From Methanoculleus sp. UBA303 (GTDB lineage Archaea; Halobacteriota; Methanomicrobia; Methanomicrobiales; Methanoculleaceae), in contig DANY01000043.1 of assembly GCA_002501655.1 (NCBI GenBank), forward strand, positions 1 through 64,000: a DNA stretch of 64,000 nucleotides. The letters run 5' to 3'. The position numbers and the translations under genes are program-made. This document shows positions 7,724-16,788 of this stretch, in pieces. Under the pieces are notes generated by a model. That model was not told the origin of the DNA. It worked only from the letters and a program-made list of their open reading frames with translations, and did not search any database. Positions within the stretch are counted from its first letter, which is position 1. The number at the start of each line of letters is the position of its first letter.

Positions 7724-8338
7724 ATGACCATTGACGTCCTCGCGTTTGCGACCTCGCCCCGCCGCCACGGCAACTCTGAGACCCTCCTCGACTGGGTGCT
7801 CGCGGCGATGGAGGGAGAGGGGGGGACCACGGTCGAGAAGATCGTCGTCCCGGAAGTCGATATCCGGCCCTGCCGCGGGTGCAACGCCTGCGAGAGGCTC
7901 AACCGGTGCGTCCAGCGGGACTACATGGACTACGTCAACGACCGGATCATCGCGGCCGACTGCATCGTTCTCGCGTCCCCCATCTACTGCATGGGGCTTG
8001 CGGCGCAGGCGAAGGTGCTGATAGACCGGACACAGGTCTTCCGCTCCCGGAAGTACGTCCTCCACCTCCCGGTCGTCCCGCCGGAACGGAAGGGAAAACG
8101 GACCGGGATCTTCCTCGCGACCGCCGGTCAGAACTGGAAAAATGTCTTTGATGCGGCAATCCCGTCGGTGAAGTGCTTCTTCAACGTCGTCGACGTCCGG
8201 AATAAGGATATCCGATACCTGATGGTGAACGGCGTCGACGAGAAGGGGGCGATCGAGGGCCACCCCACCGCCAGGAGCGACGCGCAAGCCCTCGGGAAGG
8301 AAGTCATCGCGCACCTCCGGGAGGTCGGGGTGACATGA
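7724..8338 (+). CDS. iron-sulfur flavoprotein (Isf family)
   Basis: A 204-residue flavoprotein. FATSPRRHGNSETLLDWVL is the FMN phosphate loop, and CRGCNACERLNRC gives the compact CX2CX2CX5C motif that in Methanosarcina Isf holds a [4Fe-4S] cluster beside FMN. LASPIYCMGLAAQAKVLIDR is the second flavin loop. Isf proteins move electrons from ferredoxin and reduce peroxide or oxygen. The start at 7724 is preferred because the FMN strand (IDVLAF) begins two residues later; an upstream in-frame extension overlaps the peroxiredoxin gene and is not family-like. It overlaps the next gene by ATGA. Confidence 0.9.
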   Translation: MTIDVLAFATSPRRHGNSETLLDWVLAAMEGEGGTTVEKIVVPEVDIRPCRGCNACERLNRCVQRDYMDYVNDRIIAADCIVLASPIYCMGLAAQAKVLIDRTQVFRSRKYVLHLPVVPPERKGKRTGIFLATAGQNWKNVFDAAIPSVKCFFNVVDVRNKDIRYLMVNGVDEKGAIEGHPTARSDAQALGKEVIAHLREVGVT

Positions 8339-8961
8339 CCGAACCCATACGGGTCCTCGGGATCTCCGGCAGCCCCCGGCGGCACGGGAACACCGAGACC
8401 CTGCTCGACGCCGTGCTCGAGGGCGCCCGGGAGGCGGGGGCCGCGGTCGAGAAGATCGTCCTCCGGCCGCTCGATTACGCCTCGTGCCGGGGGTGCAACG
8501 CCTGCCACCGGATCGGGGTCTGTGTCATCCAGGACGACCTCACGCCGGTCTTCGAGAAGATCGCCGCCGCTGACGTCATGGTCATCGCATCCCCCATCTA
8601 CTCGATGGGGATCACGGCGGAGGCGAAGGGGCTGATCGACCGGGCCCAGTACCTCTGGGCACGCAAGTTCATCCTGAAGAACCTCTACTTCGCCGCCGGG
8701 CACACCCGGCGTCATAAAGGGATCTTCGTATCGACCGCGGGGCTCGGGTGGGAGAACGTCTTTGACGCGGCGTTTCCGGCGCTCACGGCGTTCTTCAACA
8801 CCACCGGGTTTGAGTACTGGGACAACATCATAGCAAACGATCTGGACCGTTACGGTGGGATTGCGGGCCACCCCACTGCGCTCGCCGAGGCGCGGGAGAA
8901 AGGACAGAGCGTGGTCGCCCTCCTCCGGAAGATGCAGGCAGCGGGGGAATCCGGGGCCTGA
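8335..8961 (+). CDS. iron-sulfur flavoprotein (Isf family), second copy
   Basis: A 208-residue paralogue of the preceding gene: GISGSPRRHGNTETLLDAVL for FMN, CRGCNACHRIGVC (CX2CX2CX5C) for the cluster, and IASPIYSMGITAEAKGLIDR for the flavin loop. The ATG overlaps the upstream TGA (ATGA), so both subunits are probably translated together. The pair may form hetero-oligomers or serve different donors. The tandem arrangement downstream of peroxiredoxin suggests they supply reducing power to the same defence pathway (inference). Confidence 0.9.
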   Translation: MTEPIRVLGISGSPRRHGNTETLLDAVLEGAREAGAAVEKIVLRPLDYASCRGCNACHRIGVCVIQDDLTPVFEKIAAADVMVIASPIYSMGITAEAKGLIDRAQYLWARKFILKNLYFAAGHTRRHKGIFVSTAGLGWENVFDAAFPALTAFFNTTGFEYWDNIIANDLDRYGGIAGHPTALAEAREKGQSVVALLRKMQAAGESGA

Positions 8962-9154
8962 TTTTTCCCATTTAAGGCGACAGAGTTCAATTTTCTCCAT
9001 AACCCCGATGGGGGTCTGGTATCGCGAAGCGACACGGGGAACGGGATCGAAAACGTTTCCCCGGATGTGAAACCGGAACAGATTAATAGCCATTAATAAA
9101 ATCCATCATTTAACTACCTCACAGGCGCTTTTGTGGGGGACAAAAGGATCGTAT

Positions 9155-11578
9155 GTGACCCCTTTCGAACCACCAGAAGATCTCTACGGCATGCCACCGG
9201 AGTACCAGATATTTGACGACGTCGATCTAGGGATCCTCCTCGTCAGTGAAGATTTCACCGTTATCCGGGCAAACACGGCTTTCCGCCGGCTCGCCGGAGG
9301 CGAACCCATAGAGGTCCCGGGTGAGGCCGCCGGAAGGATCCGGGCGGCGGCCGGGGACGGGATCCCGGAGTTCGAGTGCCGGCTCCGCGCCCCGGACGGA
9401 AGGGAGCGGCGATACCGCTGCTCGGGCCGGAGGGTGCCGTCCGGTGTGGGCTGGCTGCTCCTCTTCCGGGAGATGCCGGGCGACTACGAGGCGATCGTCG
9501 AGTACACCGGGACGGCGACGATCCTCATCGAAGGCGACGGCACCATCTCAGTGGCGAACACGGAGTTTGAGCGGCTCTCCGGGTACACGCTCCGGGAGAT
9601 CGTCGGAATAAAACGGCTGCCCGAGTTCATCGCCTCCGAAGACGAGCGCCGGCGGATCATGGGGTACCACACTCTCCGGCGGAGGGCTCCCAGCGCCGCA
9701 CCGAAGAACTACTCCTTCACGTTTATCGACCGCTCCAGCAACCTTCACGCTGTCGAGGTTACCATCGGCCTGATCCCGGGGACCGCCCGCTCGGTGATGT
9801 CGCTCCTCGACGTGACCGAGCGGAGGCGTGCGGAGCAGGCGTTGCAGGAGAGCGAAGAGCGGCTGAACCTCGCACTCCTGGCGGCAAACGACGGGCTGGT
9901 CGACTGGGACGTCAGCACCGGCAGGATCTTCTACAGCCCCCGGAATTTCACGATGCTCGGCTACGAGCCGGGGGCGTTCGCGCTCACGATCCCCAGGATT
10001 CTCGCGCTCGTCCACCCGGAGGACCGCGGCCGCGTGGAGGCGGCGCTCGCCGACATGATCACCGGAGAGCGCGACCACTGCAAGATGGAGTTCCGAGCAC
10101 GATCCGCATCCGGGGAGTGGTTCTACGTGCTTGATCGGCTCCGGGTGGTCAAGCACGACGGTAGCGGTATGCCGCTCCGGATCGTGGGGACGCACTCCGA
10201 TATCACGGAGCGGAAGCAGGCAGAGAAAGAACTTCTGGTCCGGGAGATGGCAATGGAGTCGTCGCTCTCCGCCATCGCTATCGCCGACCTTGAGGGACGC
10301 CTGACCTACGCCAACCAGGCGCTGCTCGCGATGGGTGGGCTCACCGACCCCGGTCAGGTTCTTGGACGGAACATCTCAGAGTTCTGGGTCGAACCCGAGA
10401 GGGTCGCGGAGGTGCTCCGGACACTCGCCGAACGAGGCAGATGCACCGGAGAATTGGTCGGCCGGAGGGCCGACGGGGCGCATTTTACCGCCCATGTGAC
10501 CGTGAACGTCGTCAGTGACGGATCCGGGAGTCCGGTCTGCATCATGGCCACCGTCATCGATATCACCGAGAAGAGACGCATGGAGGAGGCGCTCCGGGAG
10601 AGCGAGGAGCGCTACCGGACGCTTGCGGAGTCGGCACCGGACATCATCTTCCTCGTCAGCACAAAAGGAGACGCTCTCTACGTGAACGGTGCTGGCGGCC
10701 GCCTGCTCGGGGTGGAGCCAGAGAGCCTCCGGGGGAAGAACCTCAGGGACCTGTTCCCGCCTGCTGTCGCGGAGCGATGGCTTGCGAAGATCCGGATCGT
10801 GGCGGAGAGAGCCGGGGGGATCCTCACCGAGGAGACCCTGCTCCCCGGGGACGGCGGCGGCACCTGGCTTGAGACGCGCCTCATCCCGATGGTGGGGAGC
10901 GACGGCATCGTCCGGAGCCTGCTCGGGATCAGCCGCGACGTCACCGGCCGGAAGCAGGCGGAAGAGCAGCTCCGGTTCCAGGCCCTGGTGCTCTCGCAGG
11001 TGGAGGATGCTGTGACCGCGTTCGGTACCGGGGGGAGGGTCACCTACATGAACCAGGCCGCGGAGCGGCTCTACGGTGTTCCTTTAAGCGAGGCCATCGG
11101 CCGGCCGGGATCGGAATTCTTCACCTGCGAATGGCTCCACCCGGACGATAATGAAGCGGTAAAAAACGCCCTCCGGGCCTCCGGGACCTGGCACGGCGTT
11201 GTCCTCCACCGGAAGAGGAACGGGGAGACCATATTCGTCGACGAGACCCTCAGCACCCTGACCGGCGAGGACGGGAAGAGCACCGGAACGCTCTGCTCCC
11301 TCCGCGATGTTACCGCACCGGGCCTCGGCTACCCGCAGCGGCAGCGGGTCCTCGTCCGGAACGCTCTGCTCCCTCCGCGATGTTACCGCACAGAGGCGGG
11401 CCGAGCTCGAACTCCGGATCAAGGATATGGCGATAGCGTCATCGCTCGATGCCGTCGCCCTCATCGACCTCGAAGGGAGGATCATCTACGTCAACCGTGC
11501 CTCTCTCGCCGTGCACGGGTGGGAGCGGGAGGAAGAGGTTATCGGGGAGCCGTTCTCGACGATCTGGGCCGACCATGA
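9155..11578 (+). CDS. multi-PAS sensor protein, 5' part of a split kinase gene
   Basis: This frame encodes 807 residues with a short PAS-like start and about five further PAS domains in series. Recognisable starts include TGTATILIEGDGTISVANTE, ANDGLVDWDVSTGRIFY, SAIAIADLEGRLTYANQALL, APDIIFLVSTKGDALYVNGA and VEDAVTAFGTGGRVTYMNQA. At 11283-11391 a 73-bp partial duplication shifts the frame, so the last 80 or so codons are nonsense and no kinase domain follows. The continuation lies in the frame from 11307. As it stands the product would be a PAS-only cytoplasmic sensor. GTG at 9155 is used as start; ATG at 9191 is an alternative. The AT-rich region 9075-9115 probably holds the promoter. Confidence 0.75.
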   Translation: MTPFEPPEDLYGMPPEYQIFDDVDLGILLVSEDFTVIRANTAFRRLAGGEPIEVPGEAAGRIRAAAGDGIPEFECRLRAPDGRERRYRCSGRRVPSGVGWLLLFREMPGDYEAIVEYTGTATILIEGDGTISVANTEFERLSGYTLREIVGIKRLPEFIASEDERRRIMGYHTLRRRAPSAAPKNYSFTFIDRSSNLHAVEVTIGLIPGTARSVMSLLDVTERRRAEQALQESEERLNLALLAANDGLVDWDVSTGRIFYSPRNFTMLGYEPGAFALTIPRILALVHPEDRGRVEAALADMITGERDHCKMEFRARSASGEWFYVLDRLRVVKHDGSGMPLRIVGTHSDITERKQAEKELLVREMAMESSLSAIAIADLEGRLTYANQALLAMGGLTDPGQVLGRNISEFWVEPERVAEVLRTLAERGRCTGELVGRRADGAHFTAHVTVNVVSDGSGSPVCIMATVIDITEKRRMEEALRESEERYRTLAESAPDIIFLVSTKGDALYVNGAGGRLLGVEPESLRGKNLRDLFPPAVAERWLAKIRIVAERAGGILTEETLLPGDGGGTWLETRLIPMVGSDGIVRSLLGISRDVTGRKQAEEQLRFQALVLSQVEDAVTAFGTGGRVTYMNQAAERLYGVPLSEAIGRPGSEFFTCEWLHPDDNEAVKNALRASGTWHGVVLHRKRNGETIFVDETLSTLTGEDGKSTGTLCSLRDVTAPGLGYPQRQRVLVRNALLPPRCYRTEAGRARTPDQGYGDSVIARCRRPHRPRREDHLRQPCLSRRARVGAGGRGYRGAVLDDLGRP
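11283..11391 (+). repeat. 36-bp direct repeat causing a +73 bp frameshift
   Basis: Positions 11283-11318 and 11356-11391 are identical over 36 bp (both contain CTCTGCTCCCTCCGCGATG). The 37-bp spacer contains CCCGC/GCGGG arms. Removing one 73-bp period would join GTLCSLRDVTA directly to QRRAELELRIKDMAIASS, the normal PAS-to-PAS linker of this protein. The duplication therefore splits one gene into two frames. Confidence 0.85.
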
Positions 11579-13283
11579 GGGAGTGGAGCGGATCCGGGAA
11601 GGGACCCTCCGGAACGGATCCTGGCTCGGGGAGATGGAGGCTCGACGGCGTGACGGAACGACCTTCCCCATGCAACTTGCTCTCTCCGTCGTCACCGACG
11701 AGTCAGGGAGGCCGCTCTGCATGATGGCCTCGGGAATCGATATCACCAGGCGGAAGCAGGCCGAGCAGGAACTCAGGATCCGCGATATGGCGATGGCATC
11801 GTCGTCGAGCGGGTTCACCATCGCGGATCTTGAAGGCCGCCTGACCCACGTCAACCAGGCCTTCCTCTCGATGTGGGGTTACACCTCGGTCTCCGAGGTT
11901 ATCGGGAGGTCAGTCACGGAGTTCTGGCAGGACGAGGAGGAGGCCGAGGCGGCTCTCCGGGCGCTCCGCGAGACGGGCAGGTACACCGGCGAGCGGGTCG
12001 GCAGACGCCGTGACGGGGCGACATTCTACGTCATCTTCTCCGGAAACCTGGTGACGAACGACACCGGAGCACCCATCTGTCTTGCGGCATCGCTCACCGA
12101 CATCACCGGTCTGAAGCGGGCCGAGACGGAGATCCAGGCACATAACCGGGAACTCTCGATCTTGAACCAGATCATCGGCGTATCGACATCTGCAAGGGAT
12201 ATCGGTGATGCGCTCGGGGGCATGCTCGGGGCGACCCTCGCCCTCCTCGACCTCCGTGGCGGCGGCATCTACCTGATCGAGCCGGGGCGGCAGAGCGCAC
12301 GACTTGTCTGCGTCCAGAACCTTCCGGAGGATCTCCTCCTGCCGCCGTGCATCCCGGATATCACGGCCCTGCCGTACGCGGAGGTGCTGGTGGCAGGAGA
12401 GCCCCTCTTCTTCGACGACCACCCGCGCCCCCGCTACCCGGGAGAGGGGAGCGGAACGCAGCACCCGTATGCCAGCATCCCGATTGTGGCGCACGAGAGG
12501 ATCATCGGGGCCCTGAACGTGGTCCTCGGGGACGGCAACCGGTTCACCGGCGACGACCGCTCCCTGCTCGTGGCCATCGGAAGGGCGGTCGGCGCCTCCG
12601 TCGAGCGCACCATGCTGATCCGGCAGTTTGAGATGGCCGAGCGGGAGGCAAACCTCTACCTCGATATCCTCAGTCACGATATAAGGAACGCGGAGAACAT
12701 ATCAAGCCTCTACACCGACATCCTCATCGATATGCTCGAGGGTGAGGCGAAAGGTTACGCGCAGAAGGTCCGGAGCAGCATCAGGAAAAGCATCGAGATC
12801 TTAAGGAATGTCTCGACGATCCGCCGGATCCATCACGAGACGGCCACGCTCGCGCCGGTCGACCTCGACCGGATGATCCGGGATGAGATCAGTGCGTTTC
12901 CAGAGATCCGGATCCACTACGACGGCACGGCGCTCGCGGTCATGGCCGACCCTCTCCTCCCCGAGATCTTCACGAACCTCATCGGGAACGCCGTCAAGTT
13001 CGGCGGGCCGGAAGTCGAGGTCACTATCGGGGTGGAGGAGAGCGCCGACGAAGTCCGGATCTCGGTCGAGGACACCGGACCGGGGGTTCCCGACACAATG
13101 AAGGAGGCCGTATTCATGCGGTTCGGGCAGAGCAGGAACCGGAAGAGCGGCCAGGGTCTCGGGCTCTCCATCACCCGGATGCTCGTTGAACGCTACGGAG
13201 GCCGGATCCGGGTCGACGACCGGGTGCCGGGCCACCCGGAATGCGGCGCGGCCTTCCGGTTCACGCTGAAGCGAGCGCCCTGA
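11307..13283 (+). CDS. PAS-GAF sensor histidine kinase, 3' part of the split gene
   Basis: This frame encodes 658 residues: two PAS domains (LDAVALIDLEGRIIYVNRAS, SSGFTIADLEGRLTHVNQAF), a GAF domain (about 275-435, GVSTSARDIGDALGGML onwards) and a histidine kinase core. The core has the H box LDILSHDIRNAENI, the N box FTNLIGNAVKFGG, G1 VEDTGPGVPD and G2 SGQGLGLSITRML. All residues needed for autophosphorylation are present. The natural protein would have begun at 9155. In this sequence the part could be made only from an internal start such as the ATG at 11307, which lies inside the repeat. No response regulator gene is adjacent. Confidence 0.8.
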   Translation: MLPHRASATRSGSGSSSGTLCSLRDVTAQRRAELELRIKDMAIASSLDAVALIDLEGRIIYVNRASLAVHGWEREEEVIGEPFSTIWADHEGVERIREGTLRNGSWLGEMEARRRDGTTFPMQLALSVVTDESGRPLCMMASGIDITRRKQAEQELRIRDMAMASSSSGFTIADLEGRLTHVNQAFLSMWGYTSVSEVIGRSVTEFWQDEEEAEAALRALRETGRYTGERVGRRRDGATFYVIFSGNLVTNDTGAPICLAASLTDITGLKRAETEIQAHNRELSILNQIIGVSTSARDIGDALGGMLGATLALLDLRGGGIYLIEPGRQSARLVCVQNLPEDLLLPPCIPDITALPYAEVLVAGEPLFFDDHPRPRYPGEGSGTQHPYASIPIVAHERIIGALNVVLGDGNRFTGDDRSLLVAIGRAVGASVERTMLIRQFEMAEREANLYLDILSHDIRNAENISSLYTDILIDMLEGEAKGYAQKVRSSIRKSIEILRNVSTIRRIHHETATLAPVDLDRMIRDEISAFPEIRIHYDGTALAVMADPLLPEIFTNLIGNAVKFGGPEVEVTIGVEESADEVRISVEDTGPGVPDTMKEAVFMRFGQSRNRKSGQGLGLSITRMLVERYGGRIRVDDRVPGHPECGAAFRFTLKRAP

Positions 13284-13301
13284 AAAGAGAGGGGTTCCCC
13301 C

Positions 13302-13910
13302 TCACAGGAGCGACCAGATGAGGATCCCGGCGGAGGCGGCCATGAGCGCCGCGAAGATGGCCGGGTTCCAGGCAAGGACTTTGCGCCCGTCGAGAACGCT
13401 GATCGGGAGCATATTGAAGGTCGCGATCATAGCGTTGACCCGGAGCCCGACGAGGCCCACGAGGCCGATGAGCCCGCCGCCGAAGATCATGAGGGCTGCG
13501 AACGGTATGCAGAGGAGGAGGTTCGTTATCGGCCCTGCCGCTGATATCCGCCCGTTTTCGGTCCGTGTGGCGTTTCCGTAGATGTAGGTCGCCCCCGGTG
13601 CCGCAAAGACGACCCCGACGAGCGCCGCCAGCACCACAGCGACGAGGAGCATCTGGTTATCCTTCTGGAATTCGGCCCAGTAGCCGTAGCGCATGGCGGC
13701 AAACTTGTGCGCCAGCTCGTGGAGGACGAAGGCGACCCCCACCGTGAGAAGGGACATCACGAAGAAGAAGAGGAGCCCGGCGACGTCCACTCCGCCCCTG
13801 ATGTAGATCAGGGTGAAGGCGATCGAGATGGCAAGCCACGCGATCAGGAGATCCCGGCGCTCGCGTGGCGGTATTCGTTCCAGCATCCGGTACCAGGTTT
13901 GTCCCGGCAT
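13302..13910 (-). CDS. M50-type site-2 protease family membrane protein
   Basis: A 202-residue membrane metalloprotease-like protein. FVLHELAHKFAAMRYG contains the HExxH zinc motif inside a membrane helix. NMLPISVLDGRKVLAW is the second motif (N-x2-P-x4-LDG), whose aspartate is the third zinc ligand. About six hydrophobic segments surround these. It is the short archaeal form without PDZ or CBS domains. Substrates are unknown. Start ATG 13908-13910 has GAAGGA 7-10 nt upstream. It is divergent from the chorismate mutase gene, with 76 bp between the starts. Confidence 0.88.
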   Translation of the reverse strand: MPGQTWYRMLERIPPRERRDLLIAWLAISIAFTLIYIRGGVDVAGLLFFFVMSLLTVGVAFVLHELAHKFAAMRYGYWAEFQKDNQMLLVAVVLAALVGVVFAAPGATYIYGNATRTENGRISAAGPITNLLLCIPFAALMIFGGGLIGLVGLVGLRVNAMIATFNMLPISVLDGRKVLAWNPAIFAALMAASAGILIWSLL

Positions 13911-13986
13911 GATAATATCCTTCGCTTCTCTGGGGGACATGGGCCAACCCATCAGGTTTATTCCCCGACCGGGGCAACTATGGAGT

Positions 13987-14271
13987 ATGTCCCTTGATGC
14001 CGTCAGGAACGAGATCCGCGAGATCGACGAGAGGATCATCGATCTGATTGCAGAACGGCAGAGACTTGCGGCGAGGATCGCCCGCCTCAAGCAGGAGGAC
14101 GGCCTCCCCATCCGTGATGGACCGCAGCGGAAGGCGGTCCTCGACCGGGTCTTCACCCACGCCGTCGAGAGCCGTATCGACCCGGTCGCCGTCCGGAACA
14201 TCTTTGAAATCCTGATCGATATGAACGAAGAGCGGCAGCGGGAGTGCAGTGGGGACGGCAACCTACCCTGA
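13987..14271 (+). CDS. chorismate mutase (AroQ type)
   Basis: A 94-residue all-helical chorismate mutase: VRNEIREIDERIIDLIAERQ is the long first helix with the catalytic arginine, ARIARLKQEDGLPIRDGPQR supplies the lysine and the second arginine region, and FEILIDMNEERQRE closes the fold. It converts chorismate to prephenate on the way to phenylalanine and tyrosine. The length fits the monofunctional archaeal form. A TATA-like GGTTTATTCC lies about 35 nt upstream of the start. It converges on argB, with 7 bp between the stops. Confidence 0.92.
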   Translation: MSLDAVRNEIREIDERIIDLIAERQRLAARIARLKQEDGLPIRDGPQRKAVLDRVFTHAVESRIDPVAVRNIFEILIDMNEERQRECSGDGNLP

Positions 14272-14278
14272 AAAAGGG

Positions 14279-15148
14279 TTATAAAGAGAGCATCGTGCCG
14301 ACGCCCTCGTCGGTGAAGAGCTCGAGGAGCAGGTTGTGCTCCCGGTTACCGTTCACGACATGGGCGCTCACGACACCGCTCCTGACCGCCTTCATACACC
14401 CTTCAAGTTTCGGGATCATACCGCCGGCTATCGTCCCGTCGCCGATCATCCCCTCAGCCTCGGAGAGCGCGAGGCGATGGTAGACCTGGGTCCGGTCGGC
14501 GTTCATCACCCCGTCGACGTCTGTCAGGTTGATCAACTTAAACGCCCCGAGAGCGATAGCGATCTCGGCTGCCGCGGTATCGGCGTTGATGTTCAGGCTG
14601 CCGCCCTGCCGGTCGAGAGCCATCGGCGCCACCACCGGGATGTAGCCCTGGGCGAGGAGGCAGTGGAGCACCTCGGGGTCGACTTCCTCGATCTCGCCGA
14701 CCCGGCCGAGATCCACCTCCTGGACGACATCCCCCACCTTCACCCGCTGGGGATCCATCTTCCGGGCTATGAGGAGGTTGCCGTCGTTGCCGGAGATCCC
14801 GACTGCCCGGGTGCCGCAGTTCGCTATGAGGGAGACGATCCCATCGTTGATCTTCCCGACAAGGACCATCTGGGCGATCTCCAGGGTCTCGAGATCCGTA
14901 ATTCGCAGTCCACCGACGAACTTCGGCTCTTTGCCCATCGCCTGCATCTTTGCGGTGATCTCGGGGCCCCCGCCGTGCACCAGGACGACCTTCATCCCCA
15001 CGTAGCGGAGGAGGACGGCATCTCGTATCACCGTCTCGAGGATGCCCTGGTCGACCATCGCATGGCCGCCGAGTTTGATCACGATCGTCTTGCCGTGAAA
15101 CTTCTGGATATAGGGGAGTGCCTCCATCAGCACATCTTCTCGTTTCAT
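14279..15148 (-). CDS. argB: acetylglutamate kinase
   Basis: A 289-residue amino-acid kinase: VIKLGGHAM and [10 protein letters not shown] bind the phosphates, [10 protein letters not shown] and [15 protein letters not shown] contact acetylglutamate and ATP, and [18 protein letters not shown] is the family's C-terminal signature. It phosphorylates N-acetyl-L-glutamate, the second step of arginine synthesis. ATG 15146-15148 overlaps the argJ stop (ATGA) and fits the family start. It is the last gene of the argC-CBS-argJ-argB operon. Confidence 0.96.
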   Translation of the reverse strand: MKREDVLMEALPYIQKFHGKTIVIKLGGHAMVDQGILETVIRDAVLLRYVGMKVVLVHGGGPEITAKMQAMGKEPKFVGGLRITDLETLEIAQMVLVGKINDGIVSLIANCGTRAVGISGNDGNLLIARKMDPQRVKVGDVVQEVDLGRVGEIEEVDPEVLHCLLAQGYIPVVAPMALDRQGGSLNINADTAAAEIAIALGAFKLINLTDVDGVMNADRTQVYHRLALSEAEGMIGDGTIAGGMIPKLEGCMKAVRSGVVSAHVVNGNREHNLLLELFTDEGVGTMLSL

Positions 15149-16296
15149 GTCGTATACTTCCCGTTGATCTCGACGTATTTCTCGGTGAGGTCGCATCCCC
15201 ACGCCGTCGCCTTCCCATCACCCGTAGCGAGGTCAAGGTCGAATGCGACGGTACCACCGCGCATCGCGGCCTTCGCCGCTCCGAGGTCGGCGACGATCTC
15301 GCCGCGGATGACGAGTGGCGTCCGCCCGGCCCCCTCGCCCACAGAGAGTGAGACCGCGTAGGGGTCGAACTCGGCGCCCGACCGGCCTGCGGCCGCAACC
15401 ACCCGGCCCCAGTTCGGGTCCTCGCCGTAGATGGCGGTCTTGACAAGCGGGGAGGCGACGATCGTCCGCGCCACGGCGGCGGCCTCATCCTCGTCGACGG
15501 CGCCCCGGACTGTGACCGCGAGAAGCTTCGTCGCTCCCTCGCCGTCGCGGGCGATCTGGACCGCAAGGTTGCGGCAGACGGCCTCGACGGCTCTCGCAAG
15601 TTCTTCGCGGTCCACCCGGCCCGCGGCGCCGGTCGCAGTGCAGAGGGCCACGTCGTTCGTGCTCGTATCCCCGTCGACCACGACCCGGTTGAACGACCGC
15701 CGGGTCGCCTGCCGGAGGATATCGTGGAGGACCGGGGCCTCGACCTCCGCATCGGTGTAGAGGAACGCGAGCATCGTCCCCATGTTCGGGGCGATCATCC
15801 CGCTCCCCTTGGTGATCCCGCCGACAGAGAATGACTCCGTCTCGACGAGGGCATGCTTCGGGAAGGTGTCGGTGGTCATTATCGCCCGGGCCGCTGCGTC
15901 CTCGGCGTCGCCGTTCCGGGCAAGGTGCGGGGCCGCCCGCTCACACTGGTCCCTGATGAGCGGGAGGTCGAGGTAGCGGCCGATCACACCGGTGCTCGCG
16001 ACACCGACTGACTCCGGCTCGAGCCCGAGCGGGGCGGCAGCGACGGCGCACATCTCCACCGCGTCGCGGTATCCCCGCTCGCCGGTGTAGGCGTTCGCAC
16101 ACCCGCTGTTCACGACGACAGCGTCGAGCGTTCCTTTGCGCATCCGGTCCATCATCACATCGACCGGGGCCGCCCGCATTTTATTTGAGGTGAAAACGCC
16201 AGCCGCTGTCCCGCTCGCACGGATCAGCGCAAGCCCGAACTTTCCTTCCTTGATCCCCGAGGCACTGACGCCTCCTACTGCACAGATACTCTTCAT
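15145..16296 (-). CDS. argJ: bifunctional glutamate/ornithine acetyltransferase
   Basis: A 383-residue ArgJ. The autocleavage site and nucleophile lie in [15 protein letters not shown], where the threonine after MG becomes the N-terminus of the beta chain. The family motifs [28 protein letters not shown] and [13 protein letters not shown] are intact. It transfers acetyl from N-acetylornithine to glutamate and may also use acetyl-CoA. No separate argE or argA type gene is visible here, consistent with the cyclic pathway. It starts inside the end of the CBS gene (ATGA overlap at 16293-16296). Confidence 0.96.
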   Translation of the reverse strand: MKSICAVGGVSASGIKEGKFGLALIRASGTAAGVFTSNKMRAAPVDVMMDRMRKGTLDAVVVNSGCANAYTGERGYRDAVEMCAVAAAPLGLEPESVGVASTGVIGRYLDLPLIRDQCERAAPHLARNGDAEDAAARAIMTTDTFPKHALVETESFSVGGITKGSGMIAPNMGTMLAFLYTDAEVEAPVLHDILRQATRRSFNRVVVDGDTSTNDVALCTATGAAGRVDREELARAVEAVCRNLAVQIARDGEGATKLLAVTVRGAVDEDEAAAVARTIVASPLVKTAIYGEDPNWGRVVAAAGRSGAEFDPYAVSLSVGEGAGRTPLVIRGEIVADLGAAKAAMRGGTVAFDLDLATGDGKATAWGCDLTEKYVEINGKYTT

Positions 16297-16787
16297 GCTT
16301 CTTCCTCCTCGACAGGTGCCCCGATGCCCCTGACGATATCGGCCCGGGTGACGATCCCGACCAGTCTTCCGTCTCGGAGCACCGGGAGGCGCGCTATCCT
16401 CTCACGGAGCATCAGAGAGGCTGCATCGGTGAGATCCGACTCCTCGTCGATGGTGAAGACCGGGCTGCTCATCACCTGCCGCACTTCCATATCGCTGATA
16501 TCAGCAAGCGCCCGCTTCGTCTTCTCCCAGTTGATGAACTCCCTGACCGGGACCTCGATAACCTCAAGCGGCGACGGGAGCCAGAGGTCGCTCGAGAGGT
16601 CGCCGGTATCGAGAAGCGATATGATATCGGTCTCGGTGACGATTCCCGCCACCCGCTCACCCTCCATAACGGGAAGCCCGCCGATATGGTACTTCCGGAG
16701 CAGCCCTGCCGCCTCACGCACCGGTGAGTCGACCCGGACGGTCACGGGGTCCGGTGTCATAACATCCCTGACCAGCACCACTGTCAC
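16293..16787 (-). CDS. CBS-domain pair protein inside the arginine operon
   Basis: A 164-residue protein made of two CBS domains. The first starts at VRDVMTPDPVTVRVDSPVRE and ends GIVTETDII; the second starts at VRQVMSSPVFTIDEESDL and ends GIVTRADIVRGI. They are separated by an insert of about 40 residues. CBS pairs bind adenosyl ligands such as AMP, ATP or SAM and usually regulate an attached or partner protein. There is no enzymatic domain. Its tight position between argC (1 bp) and argJ (4-bp overlap) suggests a nucleotide-sensing role in arginine synthesis or simply co-expression; the former is inference. Confidence 0.88.
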   Translation of the reverse strand: MTVVLVRDVMTPDPVTVRVDSPVREAAGLLRKYHIGGLPVMEGERVAGIVTETDIISLLDTGDLSSDLWLPSPLEVIEVPVREFINWEKTKRALADISDMEVRQVMSSPVFTIDEESDLTDAASLMLRERIARLPVLRDGRLVGIVTRADIVRGIGAPVEEEEA

Positions 16788-16788
16788 C

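Noticed and set aside
13813-13986. In-frame upstream extension of chorismate mutase
   Set aside because: The extension is antisense to the M50 protease gene and not family-like; the ATG at 13987 gives the normal length.
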